A DNA stretch of 16,356 bases. It comes from UBA3071 sp965369635. GTDB taxonomy: Bacteria > Chloroflexota > Anaerolineae > UBA3071. The position numbers and the translations under genes were made by a program. Below, piece after piece: positions 6,620 to 13,593 of this stretch (position 1 is its first letter; every line of letters starts with the position of its first letter). The notes under the pieces are model-generated. The model searched no databases and was not told the DNA's origin. It worked only from the letters and a program-made list of their open reading frames with translations. Location: NCBI GenBank assembly GCA_965369635.1, contig CBDURC010000038.1:1-16356 (forward strand), given 5' to 3'.

Positions 6620-7789
6620 GTGAAGCGCAGCCTGATCCGTTTTCTTCTGCTGGGAGCGCTGCTGGCTGCCTGTGGCGGCAGCGGGCAGCCGTCTCCAATG
6701 CCAGAAGTGCATGTTGCGGCGCGGTCGGTGCCGACGGCTGTTCCCTCGGCCACTGCAACGTCCACGCCGACGCCGCCGACGCTGACGCCCACGCCTGCGC
6801 AGCCCACGTCAACGCCCACCCCAACAGCCACGCCGACGAATTCGCCGACGCCGACGCCAACACCACCGCACCCCCTGACCATCGAGTGGCTGCGTCACCA
6901 GGAGTACCCAGACAGCGAGATCGTCATCGAAGAGACGCTGACGTCTGGCGTAAACTACAGCCGCTACGTCGCGTCCTATCGGTCAGAGGGGTTGAAGATC
7001 TACGCGCTCCTCACCGTGCCCAAGGGCACGAGGCCGGAAAGCGGCTGGCCGGCCATCGTGTTCAATCACGGCTACGTCCCGCCCGATGAGTACCGCACGA
7101 CGGAGCGCTACGTGGCTTACGTGGACGGCTTTGCGCGCAATGGCTACATCGTCCTCAAGCCCGACTACCGGGGGCATGGCAGCTCGGAAGGGGAAGCAAC
7201 GAGCAGCTATGGCCGGCCCGACTACACGGTGGACGTGCTCAACGCCGTGGCGGCCATCAAGGCCTACGAGGCTGCTGACCCCGATCGCATTGGCATGTGG
7301 GGGCATTCCATGGGCGGGCACATCACGCTGCGCAGCATGGTGGCGGCCGGGGACATCAAAGCTGGCGTCATCTGGGCTGGCGTCGTGGCCTCCTATCCCG
7401 ACCTGCTGACCCGCTGGTCGCGGCGGCGGGGTGAGGCGGCAGAGCAGTCGCAACCGACCCCCACGCCGCGCTGGTCCAGACGGTGGCGAGACGATCTGCT
7501 CGGCGAATACGGCACGCTAGAGGAGAACCCGCAGTTCTGGGCCTCCATCTCCGCCAACTCTTTCCTGGAGGATCTCTCAGGCCCTATCCAACTGCACCAC
7601 GGCACGGCCGACGAGACCGTCCCCCTGGAGTTCTCGGCGACGCTGTACGAGCAGATGCAACGGGCGGGCCAGAGCGTGGAGTTCTACGCCTACGAAGGCG
7701 ACAACCACAACATCTCCAACAGCTTTTCGTTGGCCATGCAGCGGTCCATAGCCTTCTTCGACACCTACGTCAAAGGAACCGCGCCCTGA
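6620..7789 (+). CDS. Alpha/beta-hydrolase lipoprotein with Thr-Pro linker
   Basis: This 389-residue protein is counted from the GTG at 6620, which gives a proper lipoprotein signal (KRSLIRF, hydrophobic core, LLAAC with Cys18). An upstream in-frame ATG at 6464 lies inside the glycosyltransferase gene and was rejected. A linker rich in Thr and Pro (about residues 39-85) leads to a hydrolase domain of the prolyl-oligopeptidase/dienelactone-hydrolase kind. Its triad is visible: Ser230 in GHSMGG, Asp331 in HGTADETVP and His363 in GDNHNI; the oxyanion region is NHGYVPP. It should act outside the membrane as an esterase or peptidase; substrate unknown. Residues 265-289, between core strands, hold a duplicated RWSRR around a QPTPTP stretch. 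The gene's TGA directly abuts the stop of the convergent gene. Confidence 0.88.
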   Translation: MKRSLIRFLLLGALLAACGGSGQPSPMPEVHVAARSVPTAVPSATATSTPTPPTLTPTPAQPTSTPTPTATPTNSPTPTPTPPHPLTIEWLRHQEYPDSEIVIEETLTSGVNYSRYVASYRSEGLKIYALLTVPKGTRPESGWPAIVFNHGYVPPDEYRTTERYVAYVDGFARNGYIVLKPDYRGHGSSEGEATSSYGRPDYTVDVLNAVAAIKAYEAADPDRIGMWGHSMGGHITLRSMVAAGDIKAGVIWAGVVASYPDLLTRWSRRRGEAAEQSQPTPTPRWSRRWRDDLLGEYGTLEENPQFWASISANSFLEDLSGPIQLHHGTADETVPLEFSATLYEQMQRAGQSVEFYAYEGDNHNISNSFSLAMQRSIAFFDTYVKGTAP

Positions 7790-9256
7790 TCAAGCCTCTG
7801 CTAGGGCGGGCAAGGCGTCCAGCCCACACGCTCTGGCCGCCTGCAGGGTGATGCGTTCCAGTTCGCCCACCACCTCGGCAGGCAGCGGCACAGGCTCGTA
7901 GGCGGCGACCAGTTCCTCGACCCGCTCATGCGCCCGCTGAGCGGTGCTCTTGCTTCCCTTCGCCTCCCACGTGCGGCGGAAATCGCGGTCCACCACCGCT
8001 GTGGGCATGACCAGCTCCTTGCGGAACCAACGGCGCGTGTGCTCGGTGGCCAGGAAGTTGCCAGCGTGGCCCACCTGCCGCATGATGGTGAGGGCCAGAG
8101 GCTCCTCACTGACGTCCATCCCCCGCAGCAGCCGCTGCGCTTGGCCGATGATCTCACTGTCTACAACTAGCTTCTCCAGGCTGAAGCAACTTTCGAAGTC
8201 CAGCATCCCCGCTCCCGAGACCATGTTGATTCCTGCCAGCGCCGCCAGCACTGTCCCGATGCCCGACTCGAAACCACACTGCGTATCCACGATCTTGGCA
8301 TCGCTCATGCCCATGTAGGCGTGGGTGGGTAGGTCCAGGTATTTGCCCACCTGAGCGTAGGCCATGTCTATCATCATCGTCTCTACCGCGCCCATGGGCG
8401 TTGTGCCGGTGCGCATATCAAAAGCCGAAGGCGAGCCACCCCAGACGATGGGACTGCCCGCTTTGGCCAACTGATGGATGGTCACGCCGCTCAGGTTTTC
8501 GGCAGTATGCTGCACCACGGAACCGACTAGCGTGGCCGGTCCGGTGGCTCCGGCCAAGGGCATGGAGACCAGCTCCGCCGGGATGGAGTAGCGGGCGCAG
8601 TCTATCAGGTTCTGACAAGTGATGTCGCTCCACAGGAGTGGCGGGGAGGGGCAGACGTCGAACACGGCAATGGGCCTGGCTGCCAATGTCTCTTCGCTGC
8701 CGACCACTGCCACTAGCAAATCCTTCATGATGGACCAGGTCTCGATGGCAAAGGCTCCGGTGACCACTGGCTTCGTGGCGTGGCGCAGCACCAGGTAGAG
8801 GCGGTAGAGATCGGCCATGGCCTTGGGCACGTCAGCGCAGACCAGAGCCGTGCTCACGGCGTCGAGCTGCGGCAGCGTCTCCGCCAACTTGATGTAGCGT
8901 ACGAAGTCGGCGGTGACGGGCGGCCGCGAGCGGGTAGTGCTGTGGTCCAGGATCTTGATGGCTGCTGAGCCAGGGTCAAACTGCACATCGTCGCCGCCGT
9001 AATGCACAGCCGGTTCGCCAGCCGTATTGTAGAGGCAGAAGGACGACGGTGCGCTCCCCACTGCTTGCTGCGCGAGCTCGGGCGGAATGCGTGCAACGCG
9101 GCTGGCCTTGTCCACAGCCGCGCCCGCTTCGGCCAGTAGCTCTAGCGCCTCGTCGGAGTAGATACGTACGCCAGGGTCCTGTAGCAGGTCATACGCCTCG
9201 GCGATGATCCGCTCCACCGTCTCCAGGGTCAGCAACTCCAGTCTGGGTCTGATCAT
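7790..9256 (-). CDS. MttB-family (trimethylamine methyltransferase-like) corrinoid-dependent methyltransferase, non-pyrrolysine
   Basis: This 488-residue protein belongs to the MttB superfamily by several blocks: DPGVRIYSDEALELL near the N-terminus, HATKPVVTGAF (159-169), PLAGATGPATLVGSVVQH (233-250), and MGMSDAKIVDTQCGFESG (315-332) with the glycine-rich NMVSGAGML block after it. True trimethylamine enzymes carry pyrrolysine encoded by UAG near this last region; here the frame is read through by ordinary codons, so it belongs to the large non-Pyl group. Characterised members of that group demethylate glycine betaine, proline betaine, carnitine or gamma-butyrobetaine, passing the methyl group to a corrinoid protein. 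No corrinoid protein or second methyltransferase gene is in the window. The ATG has an AGGAG site. It lies downstream of the liv operon, separated by a hairpin and a repeat. Confidence 0.9.
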   Translation of the reverse strand: MIRPRLELLTLETVERIIAEAYDLLQDPGVRIYSDEALELLAEAGAAVDKASRVARIPPELAQQAVGSAPSSFCLYNTAGEPAVHYGGDDVQFDPGSAAIKILDHSTTRSRPPVTADFVRYIKLAETLPQLDAVSTALVCADVPKAMADLYRLYLVLRHATKPVVTGAFAIETWSIMKDLLVAVVGSEETLAARPIAVFDVCPSPPLLWSDITCQNLIDCARYSIPAELVSMPLAGATGPATLVGSVVQHTAENLSGVTIHQLAKAGSPIVWGGSPSAFDMRTGTTPMGAVETMMIDMAYAQVGKYLDLPTHAYMGMSDAKIVDTQCGFESGIGTVLAALAGINMVSGAGMLDFESCFSLEKLVVDSEIIGQAQRLLRGMDVSEEPLALTIMRQVGHAGNFLATEHTRRWFRKELVMPTAVVDRDFRRTWEAKGSKSTAQRAHERVEELVAAYEPVPLPAEVVGELERITLQAARACGLDALPALAEA

Positions 9257-9306
9257 TCTCTCTCCTCGTTTAGAGTGTTTCGTCTCCGACGATGCGGCAA
9301 GGAAGG

Positions 9307-9366
9307 GGTCAGCGGAAAAGCGGAAAGAGTGGAAAGGTAGGGGGTCATTCCGCTGTTCCGCTGACC
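9307..9366. repeat. 19-base inverted repeat built of AGCGGAAA units
   Basis: Arms 9307-9325 and 9348-9366 are complementary at 18 of 19 positions around a 22-base loop. The left arm and loop contain three degenerate AGCGGAAA-type units. It lies between livF and the mttB-like gene, upstream of the latter's ribosome-binding site. RNA from it would form a strong hairpin. Confidence 0.75.
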
Positions 9367-9396
9367 ATTCAGGTCAGGAGTAGGGGCAGACCACAC

Positions 9397-9433
9397 CAAA
9401 CACCCGGCACCAGATAAGTGTGCCGGGCGTTTG
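9397..9433 (-). terminator. Hairpin after livF, probable terminator of the liv operon
   Basis: Arms 9397-9410 and 9420-9433 give a 14-base stem with a 9-base loop, starting 41 bases after the livF stop. The only non-Watson-Crick position is A-C in plus-strand RNA but G-U in minus-strand RNA, which fits a function in minus-strand transcripts. The downstream U run is poor. Confidence 0.55.
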
Positions 9434-9473
9434 CGATCTATTCGCATAGTCAGAAGCGACCACAGGGCGAGCG

Positions 9474-10175
9474 CTAGGCCCAGAAGGCCTTCTTCAGATC
9501 GCTGAATTCCTCCACGGGCCCTTCGAATTTGTTGTGGCCTAGTTCCAATACGTAGACGTAGTCGGCGATCTTGAGGGCCTGGCGGATCTGCTGGTCTACC
9601 AGGATGATAGTCATGCCGTCTCTATCCCGCAGATCCACCAGCATCTGGTAGACCTCTTGCGCCAGCAGCTTGGCCAGGCCAGCCGTGGGCTCATCCACCA
9701 GGATCACCTTGGGGTCGGTCATCAGGGCGCGGCCCAATTCGACCATACGTTGCATGCCGCCCGATAGCTCTCCAGCTTGCGACCGGCGCCGGTCGGCCAG
9801 CGCTGGGAATCGCTCGTAGTTCTCCTCCAGCTTGCGCTGGATGCGCGCTTTGTCGCCGCGGAAGGGCCAGGCGCCCAATTCCAGGTTCTCTTCCACTGAC
9901 ATCCAGCGAAAGATGCCCGGCAACTGGGGGATGTACGAAATCCCCATGTTGATGAGCTTGTGGGTGGGGATGCCCACGATGCTGCGGCCGTCCAGGAGGA
10001 TCTCCCCCGCGTTGGGCTTGAGGAATCCGTAGATAGCCTTAAGCAGAGTGGACTTGCCCACGCCGTTAGCGCCTAGCACGGCGGTGATCTTCCCTTCCCG
10101 GACGTTGACCGAAACGCCCTGCAGGATGTTCAAGTCCCTGTAGTAACCGACGTAGAGGTCCTTTGCCTCAAGCAT
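9474..10175 (-). CDS. livF: LivF-type ATPase of a branched-chain amino acid-type ABC transporter
   Basis: This 233-residue cytoplasmic ATPase starts at ATG 10175. Walker A GANGVGKST lies at residues 35-43; the signature LSGGM and Walker B VILVDEPTAG follow. The length and the GLAKLL segment after Walker B are typical of LivF, the shorter of the two Liv ATPases. A longer reading starting at 10289 was rejected because its first 38 residues are an out-of-frame translation of the livG end and have no family similarity. The gene overlaps livG by eight bases (ATGCTTGA), suggesting coupled translation. It forms a heterodimeric ATPase with LivG, energising transport through LivH and LivM. Confidence 0.95.
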   Translation of the reverse strand: MLEAKDLYVGYYRDLNILQGVSVNVREGKITAVLGANGVGKSTLLKAIYGFLKPNAGEILLDGRSIVGIPTHKLINMGISYIPQLPGIFRWMSVEENLELGAWPFRGDKARIQRKLEENYERFPALADRRRSQAGELSGGMQRMVELGRALMTDPKVILVDEPTAGLAKLLAQEVYQMLVDLRDRDGMTIILVDQQIRQALKIADYVYVLELGHNKFEGPVEEFSDLKKAFWA

Positions 10176-10947
10176 CTGTCTTGTCCTTCCCCAGATAGGT
10201 TTCCACCATCGCCGGGCCGGCTTCCTCTTCCTCTTCGCCCAGATAGGCCTCGATGACTGCCGGATCGTGGCGCACCACCTTCGGATCACCGTCGGCGATG
10301 AGGTCGCCGAAGTGAAGCACCAGCAACCGTTTGCTGAGGGTGAAGATGGTGTCCATGTCGTGGCTGATGATGATAAAGGCCTTGCCTTGCTCGTTGACCG
10401 TGGTGATGTATTCGTAGATGATCTCCATCAACTTGGGGTGGACGCCGGCAAACGGCTCGTCGAGGATGATGATGTCGGGATCAAGCATCAGAAGCCGCCC
10501 CAGTTCCAGCAGCTTCTGCTGTCCACCGGAGAGACCCCGTCCATACTCGTTGCACAGATGCTCAATGGTCAGGAACTCAAGCACCTCCATCGCCCTGTCG
10601 AGGAAATCCTTCTGGCGGGCCGCGGGGTGCATGGCCATGGCCGGCACCATCAGATTCTCCAATACCGTCATACGGCGAAAGGCGCGCGTCACCTGAAAGG
10701 TGCGCCCCAAACCGGCCTGCGCCACACGGTACGGAGGCAGCGCATCTATACGCTCGCCGTTGAGATACACCGTGCCACTGGATGGCTGATACACGCCATC
10801 CAGGATATTGGTCAGCGTCGTCTTGCCGGCACCATTGGGGCCAATGAGACCAATCAACTCAGGCCCGCGTACCTTGAACGTCACTCCGTTGAGCGCTTGC
10901 AGCCCGCCGAAGTTCTTCTTGACGTTATTGACGTCGAGTTCGATCAT
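10168..10947 (-). CDS. livG: LivG-type ATPase of a branched-chain amino acid-type ABC transporter
   Basis: This 259-residue ATPase has Walker A GPNGAGKTT at 36-44, the signature LSGGQ and Walker B DIIILDEPF followed by AGVHPKL, then an H-loop ISHDMD. The usual LivG end (VIEAYLGEE) is reached near residue 240, but the protein continues: residues 229-244 and 245-259 are two related copies (PAVIEAYLG..., PAMVETYLG...) separated by five Glu residues. The stop lies within the livF start region, so the tail duplication affects the overlap. It overlaps the livM stop by four bases (ATGA). Confidence 0.95.
   Translation of the reverse strand: MIELDVNNVKKNFGGLQALNGVTFKVRGPELIGLIGPNGAGKTTLTNILDGVYQPSSGTVYLNGERIDALPPYRVAQAGLGRTFQVTRAFRRMTVLENLMVPAMAMHPAARQKDFLDRAMEVLEFLTIEHLCNEYGRGLSGGQQKLLELGRLLMLDPDIIILDEPFAGVHPKLMEIIYEYITTVNEQGKAFIIISHDMDTIFTLSKRLLVLHFGDLIADGDPKVVRHDPAVIEAYLGEEEEEAGPAMVETYLGKDKTDA
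10171..10263. repeat. Imperfect tandem duplication encoding the LivG C-terminus
   Basis: Two neighbouring stretches of about 45-48 bases (10216-10263 and 10171-10215) share cccagatagg and flanking bases and encode PAVIEAYLGEE and PAMVETYLGKD. Several silent and non-silent differences suggest it is not recent. Confidence 0.6.
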
Positions 10948-12122
10948 CCCTGTTCCTCCCCTACTGCCAGTCGCTTGGCCACGGTCTCCTCGACGACGCC
11001 GGCCCGAGTGAGCCGCTGGATAATGGGATAGAACAAGCCATTGTTCCAGAAGCGCAACGTCAGCATCAGGAGCAGGCCAAAGAAGACCAGCCGCCAGGTC
11101 GTCATGTCTATCTCGATGCTGCCAATGGTGAAGCTGGTACGCAGGAACTCCAGCGCAAACTCGATGATGATGGCACCGATGGCCGCGCCCACCAGGCTTT
11201 CGAGCCCTCCAATGACGGCCATAGCGATCACCAGACTCATCTGCATGATCAACAGGATGTTGGGCGTGATGACGCCGATGTAGTGGGCCTCGACGGCGCC
11301 GGCCGCGGCAGCGATCATGCTGGTGATGACGAAGACCAGCACTTTGTAGCGCACAATGTGCACCCCCAGCGCGCTGGCCGCCTCTTCGTCCTCACGGATG
11401 GAGCGGATGAAGAGGCCAAAGCGCGAGCCAGCCAGCCAGTGCATCAAGGCCATGGAGACAAGAAACACCGCCAGCATGACATAATATGGAGGTATCTTGT
11501 CGGTGGCGTCGAAGGAGAGGCCAAACAACTGGATGCCTTGGGGGAAGAGAGGAGCTAGCTCCAGCCCGTTCGGCCCGCCGGTCAGGTCTATCTCGGCGTT
11601 TATGGCGATGCGCAGAATCTCCGAGAAGCCAATGGTGAACAGCGCCAGGTAGGTGCGTCGCAAGCGCAACACGAGCACACCGATGAGGAGCCCGAAGATC
11701 CCTCCCATGAGAATGCCCCCGATGACGCTACTGACCACAGGCAGGCGGCGGATGAGCGTGCCTACGGGCATGTTCTGTTTGCCCAGCTCCAGGCATCCCT
11801 CGTTGGCGGGGCTGATGAACACCAGCCAGACCTTTCCCAGGGGTATCTCCACGCAAGTTCGTGTCGCCGCCGTGGTCAAACGGATGAATCGGCCCAGTAT
11901 CCCTGTGGTGTAGGCACCGATGCCCATGAAGGCCATGTGGCCAAATGAGAACTGGCCGGCCTGGCCGGCCAGCAGCGACCAACTTGAGGTCAGAATGGCG
12001 TAGAAATAGGCCACGATAGCGATGTGCATGATGTAGGGACGGGAGTGCAGCACCACCGGGGCGGCGATGGGGATCAACACACCAACAGCGATCAATACCC
12101 GTAGTAGCCACTTGCGGTTCAT
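10944..12122 (-). CDS. livM: LivM-type permease of a branched-chain amino acid-type ABC transporter
   Basis: This 392-residue membrane protein starts at ATG 12122, overlapping the livH stop by four bases (ATGA); a longer frame reaching 12530 lies within livH and was rejected. The block SWSLLAGQAGQFSFGHMAF (residues 47-65) is the LivM hallmark, and later EILRIAINAEIDLTGGPNGL and a VIGGLESLVGAAIGA segment also fit. Between early membrane segments a hydrophilic loop (about 79-128) contains Cys90 and Cys110 and is longer than in LivM proteins I know. It forms the translocation channel with LivH. Confidence 0.93.
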   Translation of the reverse strand: MNRKWLLRVLIAVGVLIPIAAPVVLHSRPYIMHIAIVAYFYAILTSSWSLLAGQAGQFSFGHMAFMGIGAYTTGILGRFIRLTTAATRTCVEIPLGKVWLVFISPANEGCLELGKQNMPVGTLIRRLPVVSSVIGGILMGGIFGLLIGVLVLRLRRTYLALFTIGFSEILRIAINAEIDLTGGPNGLELAPLFPQGIQLFGLSFDATDKIPPYYVMLAVFLVSMALMHWLAGSRFGLFIRSIREDEEAASALGVHIVRYKVLVFVITSMIAAAAGAVEAHYIGVITPNILLIMQMSLVIAMAVIGGLESLVGAAIGAIIIEFALEFLRTSFTIGSIEIDMTTWRLVFFGLLLMLTLRFWNNGLFYPIIQRLTRAGVVEETVAKRLAVGEEQG

Positions 12123-13363
12123 AGCTCCCTCCCGAAAAGGCCGGTCGGCTTGAGCAAGAGGACCAGGGTCAGGATAGCCATACCGTAGGCCGGGATGTAA
12201 GCCGCTGCCCGTTGCGGGTCGGGAACGCAACCCGCGCCGAGGGCTTCGACGATGCCAACGATCAGCCCGCCAATGAAGGCGCCAGGCAAGGAGCCCATGC
12301 CACCGAGCACGATGACCACGAACGCCCGCGACGAGGCCGTGGTGCCCACCCACGGCACCCAGGAAAAGACCTGCACCAGCGACGCGCCAGAGAGACCGGC
12401 CAACATGGTCCCCAGACCAAAGGCCAGCGTGTTCATCGTGTCGGGGTTGATGCCGGTAACGGCGGCCGCGTGCCGGTCCTGGCTCACAGCCCGCAGCGCC
12501 TTGCCGATCCAGGTACGGTAGAGGAACCACATTAGCAGTCCCAGCAGGATCAAGGCGATCACGGCTGCGGTAAAACGCGTGGATGAAATGGAGATGAAGT
12601 CGAACAGACGGATGTTGGCAACCGTCGTCTTCAACAAGCTCGGGTTTTCGGCAGAAGGAAGAGTGATCGTAGGATAGTCAATGAAACGAGGAACCTTTTT
12701 GGGATCAGCCCCTACAATGGCCAGCGTAAGGTACTGCAAGAGGAAGGCCAGAGCGAAGGTGACCAGGATCGCGTATTCGCCGGGCCGTTCCACCTGGCCG
12801 GTGTTCATGGCCCGTAACAACAGCCGCTCGAACACCGCGCCGATGACAAAGGTCACCAGAGCGGCGGCTAGCACGCCTACAATTGGGGACAGGCCGGGGA
12901 ACCAGACCTTGGTAAGATAGTAAACGACCATGCCGCCAAGCATGTAGAATTCGCCATGGGCAAAACTCACCACCCCCAGGATGGAGAAGATGAGCGTCAG
13001 CCCCAGGGCCATCAGCCCATAGATTGTGCCGATCACTATCCCGTTGACGATCTGGGTGGCGACGAAATCGCCTCTGGTGACACACAGGTTGTCGGGATCA
13101 GCCGCTGCAAAGGCGGCGATGAGAATCGCTGCAATCACCACTCCGGGGATAACCACCCACTTCCAATCGAGTTTGGGCGTGAAATACCAAAGGGGGATCA
13201 GAGCAAACGGCCCACCGGCGGCACCGGCAGCCGCCCCCGCCAGGCCGGCCTGCGAAACGTCCAGGTCTTTTCGTCTGTAGATGCGGGGCGTCACCACCGC
13301 GCCCACCACCCCCCATCCGATGATCCACAGAAGGGCGTAGAGGAAGTACGAACCGTTTTCCAT
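12119..13363 (-). CDS. livH: LivH-type permease with N-terminal membrane extension
   Basis: This 414-residue protein starts at ATG 13363 with GAGG eight bases upstream. The canonical LivH sequence begins near residue 103 with QIVNGIVIGTIYGLMALGL, followed by VVSFAHGEFYMLG, and later SRAFVVIVLGGMGSLPGAFI. Ahead of it are about 100 extra residues with roughly three hydrophobic segments (about 6-25, 40-60 and 69-87); E. coli-type LivH is near 300 residues and lacks these. A still longer frame up to 13552 was rejected because it would place the start in the hairpin-containing gap and adds Ser/Pro/Arg-rich sequence of low protein-like character. A hydrophilic stretch after GADPKKVPRF is also extended. 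It pairs with LivM to form the channel. Confidence 0.9.
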   Translation of the reverse strand: MENGSYFLYALLWIIGWGVVGAVVTPRIYRRKDLDVSQAGLAGAAAGAAGGPFALIPLWYFTPKLDWKWVVIPGVVIAAILIAAFAAADPDNLCVTRGDFVATQIVNGIVIGTIYGLMALGLTLIFSILGVVSFAHGEFYMLGGMVVYYLTKVWFPGLSPIVGVLAAALVTFVIGAVFERLLLRAMNTGQVERPGEYAILVTFALAFLLQYLTLAIVGADPKKVPRFIDYPTITLPSAENPSLLKTTVANIRLFDFISISSTRFTAAVIALILLGLLMWFLYRTWIGKALRAVSQDRHAAAVTGINPDTMNTLAFGLGTMLAGLSGASLVQVFSWVPWVGTTASSRAFVVIVLGGMGSLPGAFIGGLIVGIVEALGAGCVPDPQRAAAYIPAYGMAILTLVLLLKPTGLFGREL

Positions 13364-13537
13364 AAGTTCATCCTCGGCAAAGTGTGAAAGGGTCAAGGAC
13401 AAGCGTTCACCCACCCAGTTCGCGCCGGTCTCCTGACTGGCGCAGCTTGGCCGTAGGATCGGACTGCTCCCTCCTCTTGAAACGGAAGGAACGGCGGTCG
13501 GGAGATCGCCTGGCGACTCCCTGGGCGGGTGAAAGGG

Positions 13538-13571
13538 GCAAGGCAGCCCCACTGCTCCGAGGCTGCCTTGC
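13538..13571 (-). terminator. Hairpin between livK and livH, possible partial terminator or mRNA-stabilising stem
   Basis: Arms 13538-13548 and 13561-13571 form an 11-base perfect stem with a 12-base loop, 23 bases after the livK stop. The minus-strand RNA continues with CCCCUUUC, a poor U tract. Such a stem could raise binding-protein mRNA relative to the permease genes. The rest of the 230-base gap (13364-13593) shows no other gene or clear promoter. Confidence 0.5.
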
Positions 13572-13593
13572 TTGGTCGCCGATTAGCCGCCCG

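Noticed and set aside
8250..8320. Pyrrolysine codon in the MttB homologue
   Set aside because: There is no in-frame TAG; the region reads SDAKIVDTQCGFESG with ordinary codons, so no Pyl insertion is needed.
10176..10289. Longer start for livF
   Set aside because: The added residues are a shifted-frame reading of the duplicated LivG tail; LivF proteins begin at MLEAKDL.
12123..12530. Longer start for livM
   Set aside because: This part is an out-of-frame reading of livH; the ATGA overlap at 12119-12122 is the normal coupling for liv genes.
13364..13552. Longer start for livH
   Set aside because: The extra 63 residues are Ser/Pro/Arg-rich and come from the intergenic gap next to the hairpin; ATG 13363 has a proper ribosome-binding site.
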